Assembly (NCBI GenBank): GCA_024734495.1
Contig: JALMQS010000085.1
Coordinates: forward strand, 17,244,474 to 17,308,473
Source: Forficula auricularia
Taxonomy: Eukaryota > Arthropoda > Insecta > Dermaptera > Forficulidae
DNA length: 64,000 nt
Direction: 5' to 3'
Under the pieces are notes generated by a model. The model had not been told where the DNA came from. It ran no database searches and saw only the letters and a program-made list of their open reading frames with translations. Position numbers and translations under genes: made by a program. Shown here one piece after another: positions 23,150-33,920 of this stretch. Position 1 is the first letter of the stretch, and every line of letters begins with the position of its first letter.

Positions 23150-24539
23150 GTGCCAAATTTTAGCTCATTTCCTCTATTGTATGGTACATATTTGGAACTT
23201 AAATAATTCTAGAGTTGTTTTAATTTTAGGGTCCCTTTTATTTCAACATGAATTTTTCTTATATTTTTTGCATTTTTTTTAACAAGAAGTTATGATTCTA
23301 ACCAAATACATATTTTATTTTGGAAATACAAACATTTTGCCACCAAATGAACTTTTTATGACTTTCTATTCTTGAGTTATCGTGAGTATTGGGACTGCCA
23401 GACAAAAAGATTTAAAGACTGACAGACAAAAAAAAAATTCTCCAAATTTTAGACGTTTAAACATAACGAGCCCTCCAAATTGAAAATTTTATAGTGAATT
23501 CAATACTTCGGCCTGTCCGCCAGGCCGAGTGTACCGAGTAGGTAATAAAATTATTTACAAAAAATATTTTCTTAATAAAAACATCGACCAAATTGTAGAC
23601 AAAAACATGTCGAGCATTCTCTAGTAATCTACAAAGAGGGACTAGAATAAAATATTCGAGCTTCAAGGGAGCAGTTCTATAAATTGGCTGGTATGTCAAA
23701 ATTGTATTTTCAAAAGATTTTTAATTGACCTATGTTCGAATTCTCTCTTATTTTGTTATTTTATTAAATGTAGGCATGTTGATTTTTTATGTAAAAATTT
23801 TAATTTAATTTCAAGGTAAATATTTGAAACTTAAATAATCTAGAGTTGTTTTAATTCTGGCATTGAAAATCCAATGCCAGGTGCCGAAGCTAATCGTGTC
23901 TACATAATTATAATAAATACTGCCAACTTGATATTTTACTCAGTACGCTTCACTTGTTGGGAGTCCGTCTATTGAATTCATTCATTTTTTTTTATTTTTT
24001 ATACTTTTTCCTGTTTAAAAATGTCTGAAACATGAGAAAAATCCATTTTAAGCATAATTTTTTGTGCTTGATTGTTTAAATTTCGAATCACGATTACTCA
24101 AAATGAAAAGCAGAAAAAAGTTTGTTTTGATGCCGAACAGCCGAAACGTTTGTATTTTCATTGCAAACAACTGAACAGAATGGACGCTCACCCTGATTTA
24201 TAATATGAAAATACGAGGGACTTCGCCCTGATTTAGAATTTCCAGATGGAAAATATGAGGGACTTTGACTATATAAACAATAAAATGACAAAAATATCAC
24301 ACTGATATTGCATTATTAAGGAAAAATGAAATGAAAAATTGCATAAATTCAAAAATTTTGACGACAGCCTATTAAGTCTTGAAAAAGTCAATTTTCTAAT
24401 AAACATTTTATATCGAGTAGTGAAGGATATTAAATATATTTTTTGATTTTTATAGAGAAAAGTTTGTGGAATTTAACAAAATGAAATATTTTTAATTTTT
24501 ATATAATTTTTCATTTAATAAGGAAAGAATTTAAGTAAA
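23150..24539. other. AT-rich non-coding DNA with decayed repeats
   Basis: 'acttaaataattctagagtt' at about 23197 recurs at 23831, a partial direct repeat. Region 24000-24100 resembles 28490-28620 (retroelement-like tail). No gene recognised. Confidence 0.4.
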
Positions 24540-24770
24540 CAAAAACACTTGACATGGTTACCAAAGAAGAAGGAGGCTTGAGGAGACCGAAAAGGGGTAT
24601 CTTAGGGTCGTAGCATGAAGATATATAGCCTACAACCTTAATGAATAATGCAAAAAGAATTTTTCAAATCGGATTAGTATTTACTGAGATTAGCCTCAAC
24701 AAACCAACAGACCAACAAATCAACATACAAACTCTCCAGCTTTATATATTAGTATAGATAGATTAAAAAA
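24540..24770 (+). mobile_element. Retroposon tail (RTE-type LINE/SINE 3' end)
   Basis: Contains 'caaatcggattagtatttac', 'caacaaaccaacagaccaac', then 'agctttatatattagtatag' and 'atagat'. This ending (ctttata...attagtatagat) is the familiar 3' terminus of RTE-type retroposons in insects. No coding part kept. Confidence 0.6.
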
Positions 24771-24794
24771 TATAAATAATAATATTACTTAAAT

Positions 24795-26182
24795 CAGGGC
24801 TGTCCAACCCGTGTCCCGCGGGTCACATGCGGCCCAGCACTGCAATGAGGTGGCTTAACATAAAATCATAAATTTAGTTAAAACATTGACATTTATATGT
24901 AAAGATATATTTATTCCGTTTTTTGAAATATGAATGTACATTTGTACAATACATGAAGATTTTTTCAAGAATAAAATTCACTAAAAGCATAATTATAAAC
25001 TCAACTATATAGGTAAGATAAAAAAATAATGAAATTTCGAAAAAATTCTTCTTCTTCTCATATATTCATTTTCTAAAATATTTATTATTTCAGTAATTTA
25101 TATGCTACGGCACTAACCAAGTATATATAGTTATCATTCTATTACAAGGAGACAATAAGAAATTGAGGTTTACTAGAACAATCACAATTTATTGAAAATT
25201 TCTATCTTGGACTAAAACTTGTCAGGACTTGTCTTTTAGATCTTTGCACGTTCTTACATGTCAATAGATAATAGATAGTCAGGGGTTATTATATCCATGA
25301 CCTTTTTAAAAAATAAATCATCATTCCTCATATCCTTCTTTAATACCATTCGACTTAAACCAGGGCTGTCCAACCCGTGGCCCAATATAAAGTCATAAAA
25401 TTCATGAAAACATTGAGATTTATATGTAGATACTGGAAAACATACAAAAATTTGGACTGATAATTTTTTTTCTCTAAAATAAGAAATCCGAAAATCTACT
25501 GTGAAGTTTTTGAAAAATAAAAGTGTGCTAATTTTAAATTTTGAATCTGGAACTAGATTTCAAGATTTCTGAAAAAATATTCATCATTTTGGTCTATTTT
25601 CGACTCCATTTTCATTAGAAATAAAATTTCTACTTGCAAACTTTCTGATTGAGTGTTCAAGAACAACAATTAGATACCGATCTGAAAGAAAATTGGAATA
25701 TTGTCTCTTTATTAGAATTTTATATTAATTATCTAGCCAGGAAAACTATATACAAATACTAATACATAATATCACTTTTAGTAAGTATGTAGGTATGTAT
25801 TTACATATATACGAGAAGCTATTTTCAACTATAAAATTTACGAAAAAATAAAAGAGTGTGTCTTCTGCTGGAATTATAAATTTTATTTATTTATAAAGAG
25901 ACTATAGTTTCGAGGGCGTTGCCCTCTTCATCAGTCTATTTCAATGGATTCACATGGATTAATTTATAACAACTATAGTCTCTTTATAAATAAATAAAAT
26001 TTATAATTCCAGCAGAAGACACACTCTTTTATTGTCTCCTTCAATAAAGTTCTTATTTCTACATTAATTACTATCTTTTTGAATAACTAATATCAATAGA
26101 ATTATAATATTTCATCCGCGATCCGAGACAATTTTTTTTCTTCAAATGTGGCTCGTGTAAGCCAAAAGGTTGGACACCCCTG
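24795..26182. mobile_element. hAT-like non-autonomous element, composite
   Basis: Starts CAGGGCTGTCCAACCCGTG and ends GGTTGGACACCCCTG. Flanks ACTTAAAT (24787-24794) and ATTTAAAT (26183-26190) match at 7 of 8, a hAT-type duplication. A second left end (CAGGGCTGTCCAACCCGTGG) at about 25365 with following homology ('aaaacattgagatttatatg') shows an internal duplication or nested copy. A foldback element sits inside at 25847-26036. Confidence 0.8.
25847..26036. mobile_element. Foldback element with hammerhead-like loop (copy A)
   Basis: Arms of about 67 bp: 'gtgtgtcttctgctggaatt' and 'tttataaagagactatag' on the left recur inverted on the right. On the minus strand 25900-25936 reads CTGATGA-A-GAGGGC-AAC-GCCCTC-GAAAC-TATA-GTC: a full hammerhead core with a 6-bp stem II, a minimal stem III (A-U, C-G) closed by TATA, and the GTC cleavage triplet. 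The only departure is one extra A before stem II. Sister foldbacks lie at 32341, 43859 and 61049. Confidence 0.65.
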
Positions 26183-26339
26183 ATTTAAATTAAAACTATC
26201 AGAATATATTTATAGTACCATATAGAATGAAGAAGCATCATACCTTAGAGGAAAATTTTATGTTTCAATCTTGATTTTACTCAGCCATAAATTTAATTGA
26301 TTGGGAATTTACTAATTATAGATTTCTATTGATTATCTA

Positions 26340-26720
26340 ATCTGTGTATAAATGGCAAAATGCAAAAGTTGGGAGCTCTCATTCCTGTTGGCCACTGAGC
26401 CCGAAAAATTAATGTTTTCGGATGCTTTAAAGTAAGCTTGTAGTGAAGTGGTTTCGAAAAGTGAACAAGCTGCCCCCCTTCTGTCTGTCAAAGTGAGGTT
26501 TTGCTAATGATGCTTGAAAAGTACCTCGGGTGCCGCATTCAATGAGCCGCTGCTCGGAGGAGATTTCATTCTGAAAGCAGCTCTTGAAAAGCCAATCCAA
26601 TCCCCTTGTCAAAGGAGGGAAAGAAAAACATTTGCATATGGTCGACCCCGCCCATTTTTTATATTCTATCCGTTACACAAAGAAATCATTTCCGTATCTA
26701 CGCTTAAACAAATATTTTCG
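26340..26720. other. Island of complex, apparently single-copy DNA
   Basis: Less AT-rich than its surroundings, with no match elsewhere in the window and frames open on both strands (26427-26612 minus, 26514-26729 plus) but no recognisable domain. Contains tttgcatatg and attaatgttttcgg. A conserved non-coding element of the labial intron is the reading I favour. Confidence 0.35.
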
Positions 26721-26912
26721 TTAAGGTAATTTCATATGATTAAGAAAATTACTTGATAAAAATTGGTGAAACAAGACAAGACCGATATGCATTTTCCAAA
26801 TTTTGGTGAATTGATAATTTTTTATTTGTATTGGTTCGGGCTAGATACTTGACACAAAGATGAATAAACGTAGAAACTTTTCTGACAAATTTCAGCTCGG
26901 TAGCTATATACC

Positions 26913-27077
26913 CGGGGGGTGAACCGCGATTGGAATTAGGTCTACAGGTCTTTGGAATTATGTGTAATTATTTTGGAATTCATTAGATAATGCCCTTTCT
27001 TCTATTGTCTTCTACTTGGAAATGAAAGTGGAAGTGGAAGTAGGTGTACACGATATTAGCTCGCGGTTCACCCCTTG
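26913..27077 (+). mobile_element. hAT-like MITE family 'GAGGGGTGAACC', copy 2
   Basis: Ends CGGGGGGTGAACCGCG and CGCGGTTCACCCCTTG. Flanked by a perfect 8-bp duplication TATATACC (26905-26912 and 27078-27085). 165 bp, near the family's basic length; shares 'agtggaagtggaagtaggtg' and 'attgtcttctacttgg' with the other copies. Confidence 0.95.
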
Positions 27078-27099
27078 TATATACCTATAAATTAAAGGA

Positions 27100-27215
27100 G
27101 ACCATAAAAGAGTGTCTTCTGCTGGAAAAATACATTTTTAAATTTATTTATCGTTATTGCCTTTAATTTATAAAAATTCTCCTACTCTCTGCAAAAAGAA
27201 ACTTTCAATTTATAT
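27100..27215 (+). mobile_element. Partial foldback-family copy with conserved tail
   Basis: Left part 'gagtgtcttctgctggaa' plus the family tail 'tttataaaaattct', 'tactctctgcaaaaagaaac' and 'tttcaattta', as at 32341, 43859 and 61049. The inverted right arm is missing. It lies between two hAT-like MITEs. Confidence 0.7.
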
Positions 27216-27224
27216 ACCTATACT

Positions 27225-27395
27225 CGAACGGTGAACCGCGACCTAAAATCGCGTACACCGACTACTTCCACTTCCACTTTCATTTCCAATTAGAAGACAA
27301 AAGATGACAATAGATTATCTAATGAATTCCAAAGTAATTCCAAATAATTCCAAAGACGGTGTACACCTAATTCCAATCGCGGTTCAGCCCTCGCC
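27225..27395 (-). mobile_element. hAT-like MITE family 'GAGGGGTGAACC', copy 3
   Basis: Ends CGAACGGTGAACCGCG and GCGGTTCAGCCCTCG. Flanks CCTATACT (27217-27224) and CCTATACC (27396-27403) match at 7 of 8. Orientation is opposite to copy 2. Confidence 0.9.
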
Positions 27396-27689
27396 TATAC
27401 CTAACGTTTCAATGTTTTTTTTATGATTTTCTGTATTATTTATCTGAAAGTTCTGAAGCTAGAATATTTCTATAGTACACGAGTATACTCACAAAAAGTG
27501 AATTCACTATTCTGATCACCCGTCGAGTTTCGCTCGCAGAGGGTAGGATAATTAGGTAGATATATTAATATTCTAGAAAGCGAATTATTTAATTTCCTTA
27601 TATTTATATACGTAACTTTATATTTGAAATCTAATAAAATTTAATACACATTCTTTTTATAAAATGCTTTATAAACTAGACTGAACCCA

Positions 27690-27803
27690 ATGCAAAAAAA
27701 TAATCAAAATCGGTTCACAATTGGCGAAGATATCAGGTAACATAGACACAAACAAAAAATTAGTCGAATTGAGAACCTCCTCCTTTTTTGAAGTCGGTTA
27801 AAA
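27690..27803 (+). repeat. Tail of the GAAGTCGGTT repeat family
   Basis: 'gaacccaatgcaaaaaaata', 'atcaaaatcggttcacaatt', 'gaacctcctcctttttttga' and final 'gaagtcggtta' match the ends of copies near 31515, 42625 and 56725. 5'-truncated, as typical for a retroposed or aborted copy. Confidence 0.7.
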
Positions 27804-27810
27804 AGTACAA

Positions 27811-27915
27811 AATAATGTAATACTTAATCATCAAGCGTGGGGCACTTTGTCGAAATTAATTAAAAGTTTCTGCGCCCCACGCTTTTTGATTAAATATTAC
27901 ATTATTTTGTACATT
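27811..27915. repeat. 105-bp hairpin
   Basis: Arms 'gtacaaaataatgtaatact' / 'attacattattttgtac' and 'aagcgtggggc' / 'gccccacgctt' pair over about 42 bp around a 20-base loop. Probably a small MITE; no other copy seen here. Confidence 0.75.
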
Positions 27916-28171
27916 TTAGAACCATGTTTTTTAGTTTTTTTTTAAATATAATTTTTTTACTTTAATTTTAATTCAATTATTTTTCCAATGGTCTAACAGT
28001 TGGCCAGACAGAAAGACATTGAAACAACACTATAATAAGATTTAAGGTTTTAATTTTTAAACAGAATCCTAAAAATGGGTTTAATTCATTTCAGTAAAGG
28101 GGTGTGTTATACATATATAATATACTTTAATTTTTTAATTTATTTTGACTTATAAATAATAATAGTTATTT

Positions 28172-28316
28172 CAGTGAGTTGATGGAGATATTATCCAAGG
28201 TGGGATGCACAGGTTCAATAAAACTTGCAGTTTCGGCCTAAATTTTATTGGGCCATCCTCAGTTATTGGAAATCAAACACATATTGTAATAAACGAGTAT
28301 ATCAATCAACTCACTG
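28172..28316. mobile_element. Short foldback with a degenerate hammerhead-like loop (copy H)
   Basis: Outer arms CAGTGAGTTGAT (28172-28183) and ATCAACTCACTG (28305-28316). The minus strand at 28224-28268 reads CTGAGGA-T-GGCCCAATAAAATTTAGGCC-GAAACTGC: the same layout as the other motifs, but CTGAGGA replaces CTGATGA, so a canonical core base is changed. Confidence 0.35.
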
Positions 28317-28319
28317 CAA

Positions 28320-28895
28320 TTTCTTCATTGCCACGAGTTCTAACAAGAATAATAATAGTTATTTTAAGATTAAACAAATATTCCAAAATTTGGATACTCA
28401 GGTAAATTACTCAGCACTCATGGGGGGCAGGCTTTAACTTTCTTTATTGAATTTACTCATTTTATTTTATTTTATTTTATAGTTTGTTTTCGTCTTTCTC
28501 ATTGTGTATAAACATGTCTGAAGAGTAGAGAAAAATAATTTTGAAATTTTGATCTGTGTAACTGTCTGTGTTTGTCTGGATTCCAATAATCATGATAACT
28601 CAAGGACGACAAAGCCTTAGAAAGTTGGTACTGGGGACAAAATATTTAAATATCCAATGCAGAGAATTGATTAGATTTTGGACTCTAGCTTCAGAACTTT
28701 CTATTCAATAAAACAGAAAAAAAAATTTGGAATGAATTAATTGATATTTTAAGGCTATGTTATGGGATGAAAAAAGAATTAACAATGAAGTCGGTTAAAA
28801 ATAGGTGTTTTTTCAATTTAATAATTAATTGTTTTGTTTATGTTAAAAACCCCTAATAGCTCATTACAAACAATATTAAATATTAAAATTAAAAA
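28320..28895. other. AT-rich non-coding DNA with a decayed retroelement tail
   Basis: 28490-28790 resembles 24000-24100 and ends 'gaagtcggttaaaaa', another terminus of the GAAGTCGGTT family. No gene recognised. Confidence 0.4.
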
Positions 28896-28908
28896 ATTAA
28901 ATTATGAC

Positions 28909-29180
28909 GATTGATATTGGAGAGAAAAATCCGACGAAAATTGGAAATCATTATTGATTGATGGATTGATCTATATATCGAAGATCCTGAGAGGATCAAG
29001 ATGGCAAAGAGGTTTTTTATTTCATTAATTTTTTCATCTTAAGGACTAAATAGATTATCGCAAGTTCAAGAAGATCAAGGAGATTCGATAGTGAGGAAGT
29101 AATTTCCGAAGTCGAAGCCTCAAATTCAATGTAAACTTTATTTCATGTAATACAATTGGTTCAATAAATTTATTATTATT
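28909..29180 (+). mobile_element. SINE-like retroposon, copy 2 (272 bp)
   Basis: Shares 'aagaggttttttatttcatt', 'gaagtaat(t/c)tccg' and 'ggttcaataaatttatt' with copies at 12701 and 54520. Flanked by a perfect 13-bp duplication ATTAAATTATGAC (28896-28908 and 29181-29193), as expected of target-primed reverse transcription. Longer at the 5' side than the other two. Confidence 0.8.
28959..28968 (+). promoter_or_regulatory. Possible Labial/Extradenticle composite site TGATGGATTG
   Basis: TGATGGATTG fits the Hox1-Pbx/Exd bipartite consensus (TGATNNAT with GG in the centre, preferred by Labial). It lies in the retroposon copy at 28909-29180 within labial's own inferred intron. No CTGTCA Homothorax site seen in the next 50 bp. 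Could be chance. Confidence 0.3.
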
Positions 29181-29642
29181 ATTAAATTATGACATAGGTG
29201 ATTAATTAAATCAAAAAATGAATTTTTTAATACTTTATTATAAGTATATTTAACATTTTTGTAAAACAGTTCTAACTCTAGCTGGATGCATTAGGAGTTC
29301 ATTCATTCCTCCCTCCGATGGCCAAAAAGTACCAAGTTATGAAAAAGTTTTTACTTTTTCAAATTATATTTTAATTTAAATATGTTTTGAATATCTATAT
29401 ACAATATACCTATATATTATTGTTCCACGTTAGATTTAAATTTCTAAAAAAAATATACCTACTTATGTATCAATTACTAAAAAAGAAAACACCTTTGAAT
29501 ACAATTTATGATCAAGAATTATACTACTATTTCAATAAAACAAAACATTCAATGTTTTAAATGAAAATAATAAATTAAATGAGAATAATAATGTATAAAA
29601 ATAATAAAACTTGAATTATTTAATTATTATTTACATATAGAG

Positions 29643-29929
29643 CAGCGATTCTTGAACTGTAGTTCACGGACCGATTGGGGTCCTTGAAGAGTATATTCAC
29701 GGGTCCTCAAGGCAAACAAAATTTTATATTACTTCATTATAAAATATACTAATTGATATAGAAGCACCATTCAGGCATATACTGGAAATTTGAACCAAAA
29801 ATTATTGTAAGTAAAATTGTATTAATAAACCTAAAACCTACTAATAGATATATAATAATTGTTAGGAATCCAACAAAATGCACATCAAGACAAAGGGGTC
29901 CTCGAAATCACAAAGTTTAAGAACTGCAG
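29643..29929. mobile_element. hAT-like MITE with CAGCGATTCTTGAACT ends
   Basis: Left end CAGCGATTCTTGAACT, right end AAAGTTTAAGAACTGCAG (its decayed inverse). Flanks ATATAGAG (29635-29642) and AAATAGAG (29930-29937) match at 7 of 8. Non-coding, 287 bp. Confidence 0.85.
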
Positions 29930-29937
29930 AAATAGAG

Positions 29938-30723
29938 GATGTTTTCTTTATTTTTATAGGGAATTTTTAGATATACATACACAAGTGTGGGTATATCTAA
30001 AAAATATAAAACAGTTTATAATAGCTTTCTTTGAATGAAAAGTATATAGGTACTTTATATTCTTCTTACATATATTTTACATTGAGTGGGTGTTTTTTTT
30101 TTAATTATGATTTTTGATTAAATTCTATATTATTAGGTTTTTAAAAGTCAAATGTTTTTAGATTAATGTGTTCTATGTTTCAACAAGTGAGTGATATTAG
30201 GTTACAAAAATCGACCGAACTAAATAAATTCCTTAAACAAAAAAATTGTATCGATTTACTTGAGAGGGTTAATCTATTATATCCAAAAGTGGTTAATTAG
30301 CAACAGAAAGTGTGTTATAATTTATAATAAAATAATAGTAAATTACACTCTTGGTCATTAAAGAAAAACTTTATATAAATTAAAAAAAAAATGTATTTAT
30401 GCAATTTATAATTTTTTATCTGAGATGACAAGTATATTTCATAGTTAAGGTAATATGATCAGATAGAAATTGTTAATTAGGGGTTCGAAAAAGATATATG
30501 TGGCCTTTCGTGTATTAAAATTTTACAAGACGGCACCGATTCAGAGATATAAAATTTTTAATTTGAGTTTTACTCAAGAGTGAATGGAAGCCAACCAACA
30601 TCTTTTCTCTTCAAAATAATTTTTAATACATACTCTGGTTTTATAAAGTTCAAAAATCTTAAATAATTTCTAGATTTGTAAAATTAGCATTAAGAATTAT
30701 TTAATAAATTGAGAGAATATTGA
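29938..30723. other. AT-rich non-coding DNA
   Basis: No gene or bounded element recognised. Confidence 0.4.
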
Positions 30724-31019
30724 TGAAGCAGTCCAAAATTAAAAAAACAAAAGATAATTTAAACTATCTTTTTATTCATAAAACTACTACGTTTCGGAAG
30801 TTTATTCCTTCCTTGTACAGTGTTTTGAAAAGTCATTGAAGGAAATCCAATGTGACATTCCCCTCTGACTCCTCTCTAAGTGGCAGTAACAATATTATTT
30901 AGTATTTCATTCTCAGCAGAATTATTAGTGTAGGTACTACGTGTTCTCGAAACGTCGGTTTATAAATAAAAAGATGTTTAAGTTATCTTCTTTTTTTTTT
31001 GTAATTTTGAACTGCTTCA
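30724..31019. mobile_element. Foldback element with degenerate hammerhead-like loop (copy F)
   Basis: Arms of about 60 bp (30724-30783 and 30959-31019) share 'tgaagcagt(c/t)caaaatta' and 'ctttttatt(c/t)ataaa' in inverse. Just inside the left arm, minus strand 30783-30820 reads CTGTACAAGGAAG...CTTCCGAAACGTAG: stem II and GAAAC persist but CTGATGA is lost. A GAAACGTCGG sequence also sits just before the right arm (30949-30959). Confidence 0.5.
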
Positions 31020-31140
31020 ATTCACTTCAGTCCGTCTCCAAAAATTACTTCAATCTTATTTAATAAATTATTTGACCTGCGCGATTCATTTGGTTAAAAA
31101 TTCAAAATTAAAAACTATGAATTGAATTATAAAAAAAATA

Positions 31141-31515
31141 AATAAAACCGACTTCAAAAAAATTAAATGCAACAAATAAAATAATAATAACTCAAAAAGT
31201 TCTCGCTGAACATACATAAAATAAATAAATAAATAAATAGTTAGATATCTTGACTATCTTGGAGCTATACTGATCAAAACGCAGAAAGAATCATTAAAAT
31301 CAGTTCATAAACAATGAAGTTATGCCTGAACAAAGATAACAAAAAAGGTCCAATACCAATGAAAAACAAATGGGACAAATCGGAAACCATACTGAACCCA
31401 ATGCAAAAAATCATCAAAATTGGTTCACAATTAGCGAAGAAATCGAATAACATAGATACAAAAAAAAATTCAGTCGAATTGATAACCTCCTCCTTTTTTT
31501 GAAGTCGGTTAAAAA
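31141..31515 (+). mobile_element. GAAGTCGGTT family copy (deleted centre)
   Basis: Begins 'aaaaccgacttcaaaaaaat' with 'atgcaacaaataaaataata', jumps to 'aaaaagttctcgctgaacat', and finishes 'gaacccaatgcaaaaaatca' ... 'tttttttgaagtcggttaaa'. Matches 56400-56725 closely in the right part. Overlapping frames on both strands (31274-31534 minus, 31314-31502 plus) are repeat by-products. Confidence 0.75.
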
Positions 31516-31599
31516 GTAAATGATCTAAAGACAAAAATAACTATCCTTTAATAGAAAAAAACGTCAAATAAGAGAAATGCTATTCCATCTTAGAGCTCT

Positions 31600-31700
31600 C
31601 TCGACAGGAGAGAAACACGTAGCCTAATTGGTAAAGACACTCTTGGGCTATAGGTACAAGCGAGATCGCAAGTCGAATCCTGTCTCCCCTGTCCGGTGTT
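31600..31700 (+). mobile_element. tRNA-like sequence (pseudo-tRNA or SINE head)
   Basis: TAGCCTAATTGG at 31619-31630 matches the pol III A box; AAGTCGAATCC at 31670-31680 matches the B box except at its first bases. 'ggagagaa' upstream and 'tgtctcc' downstream could form an acceptor-like stem. No clean cloverleaf, so a tRNA pseudogene or SINE head is more likely than a functional tRNA. Confidence 0.5.
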
Positions 31701-32337
31701 CAATTTCATTTTCTCCTTTTTTCAAAAATAATAATATATTTGTAGAATTAACAGTCAGAATTATTTAATGAATTATTTGACTTGCACGGTTAATTTTCTT
31801 ATGAGACGATATATAAGAATAAATTAACACGACTAATACGCAGTATTATCTGTGAAACCGTATCGGGGTATTCTAATTCTCGACAAAAATATCTAATCTA
31901 GACGATATCAAACTAAACTTCTTCTTGATAAAGTATAAATAAGATTCTTATAATTTATTGACTTTGCACGATCGCAATCTTAAAACTTGGATTTCTATAT
32001 TATAGAATAAGTTTGGGAAGATTGGTCTATATTATATTAATTAACGATAAATTATCTTTCTTATTTCAATTTTTTTTTGTAATTTTTGAGTCTTTTTGAA
32101 TTAATATCTAAAATGGTTAAAATAATAATTTTTAATTTATTGATAAATTACTTAATTTTTAGTTAATTTTGAGAGAATATTACAAAGTAACTTTTGGGTA
32201 ATCAAATAAAATATATAAGATGAATTTTATACAAAATTTATTGACAACAATTTTGGTTGTTTTAAGTGGAACATTTTTTTAACAAATTTAATTAGAATTA
32301 TGTTTTAGTTAACAAAAGGAATTTTATTGATTTTGAA
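31701..32337. other. AT-rich non-coding DNA
   Basis: No gene recognised. Confidence 0.4.
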
Positions 32338-32340
32338 GGA

Positions 32341-32485
32341 GAGTGTGTCTTCTGCTGGAATTATACACTTTTAACTTATTTATAACGATACATTTATAAT
32401 TCCAGCAGAAGACACACTCTTGTATTGTCTCCTTCAATTTATAAAAATTCTGCTACTCTCGGCAAAAAGAAACTTTCAATTTAAT
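32341..32485 (+). mobile_element. Foldback family copy J (no ribozyme loop) plus tail
   Basis: Palindrome 32341-32421: 'gagtgtgtcttctgctggaa' / 'ttccagcagaagacacactc'. Followed by the family tail 'ttctgctactctcggcaaaa' and 'agaaactttcaattta'. The loop is too short for the hammerhead-like segment of copies A-C. Confidence 0.8.
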
Positions 32486-33184
32486 TTATTGATTTTAATG
32501 CTCTATAATAGAAATTTTTTTGGTTTACACCTAGACGTAATTATACCAAAGAAACGAATTTAAAAGATCATAATTGTTTTAATCAACTTTTATTTAAATA
32601 TTTTAATTTTAATTCGGAAATGACAAAAGTATACTTGAAATTATAAAACTATATAATTTATTAGAAGAAATTTTCTCTTCGAAGAGAGACGGACTGGTAA
32701 GAAATTTTCATTGATAAGTATTTTATTCGAGATGATTTTTTTCCACTATCCTTGAGCTGCCTTTCCATCACTTATCAATTATAAAACTATATTTAAGAAT
32801 TGAAATTTCAAATGCTAAATATGACATTATTTAGTGATAGCGGAGTACAAGTTTAATTAATGTAATTAAATTTAAACACATATAAAATTTTTTATTTCTC
32901 AATAATTTTGTCTCGATCTCAATTTTTATATTCTCCAGATAAAATATAAGTACCTATTGTAAAGAAAATAATTATTTTTTAAAATTTTTAGATAGATCTA
33001 GTTTTTTATAATACTTATATTTTATCAAGATTTTTCCATTCTACCTTATATATTTTAAATAAATTTAAAGTTTTTTAGGGGTAATTAATTATCAACTAAA
33101 TGCTTTTAAATCTTTCTATTCAAACTTTATTTTTACAAATTTTCCCAAAATAGTGAATTTTCACTTTAGGTATTTAAAGCAATC
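32486..33184. other. AT-rich non-coding DNA
   Basis: No gene or repeat recognised. Confidence 0.4.
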
Positions 33185-33920
33185 CTCGGTAAAATTCAGT
33201 TCGATGATAAAGAAGTCAATTTTGTGGTTGTTTTCATATGAAAATGCTAGTAGTGGTCTGAGTTATGTCGTGCGTCACCCCAGCTTAAATGTCCAGTGAT
33301 AAAAACTTTATTTCTTTGAGAATGAATATAATATATATCGTGCCGACAATTCCTTTAACGTTCGTGATGTGGGAAGCGTAAACTTCTCGACTTTGTGAGG
33401 CGGTTTTATTTCTCTGAAACGAAACAGTAACTCAATAATATCCACAGAAATTAATTATATAGGCCTGGATTTTGTTGGTCACCTAGAAAGGGAAATTTAT
33501 AGCCAGGATTTATTGACTCGTACCGACGTGGACTCGAAAACTGTCTGCAGTTATTCGTCGGTGCTAATCTAGTCCTCACGGCAATGCAAATGATGTTGAT
33601 TGGCCTGTTATGTTACTTCATACTATTAAACAAACAAGCTCACAACCATTATCAAGGGTAAGAATCGCTCTCGAAAGTATTATTACCTGAACCGATTCAA
33701 AAAGTTGAAATCATTTTAAAGAAATAGGTATAAAATGCTCTCCAACTAATTTTAATAAAAAAGATGAATGAAACAATCGAGGTGAGAGTGCTCGAGGCAA
33801 GAGAGCATTTCAAACTTAATCGGTAATTAAGACCAGTCATTAATAACATGCTCAGACAGGGTCTATTAATTAATCAGTCAGACAAGTTTCTCTCTTCCCA
33901 AATTTATAAAAAATCTACTT
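33185..33920. promoter_or_regulatory. Candidate conserved regulatory island near the labial donor
   Basis: About 300-1060 bases inside the inferred intron. Sequence is more complex and less AT-rich than its neighbours and shares nothing with the repeats here. Contains TGATGTTGATTGG, gtcgtgcgtcacc, cttcatactattaaac and TTTATTACTG-like blocks without an open reading frame. Position next to a Hox exon and repeat-free state suggest an enhancer or other conserved element; no direct proof. Confidence 0.35.

Noticed and set aside
27811..27915. MicroRNA precursor
   Set aside because: The hairpin is long and nearly perfect with no miRNA-like bulges or known seed; fits a MITE. No mir-10 or iab-4 type sequence was seen.
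31274..31534. Overlapping frames on both strands
   Set aside because: Wholly inside the GAAGTCGGTT repeat tail; equivalent peptides arise in other copies.
31600..31700. Functional tRNA gene
   Set aside because: Boxes are recognisable but no full cloverleaf can be drawn; better as a pseudo-tRNA or SINE head.
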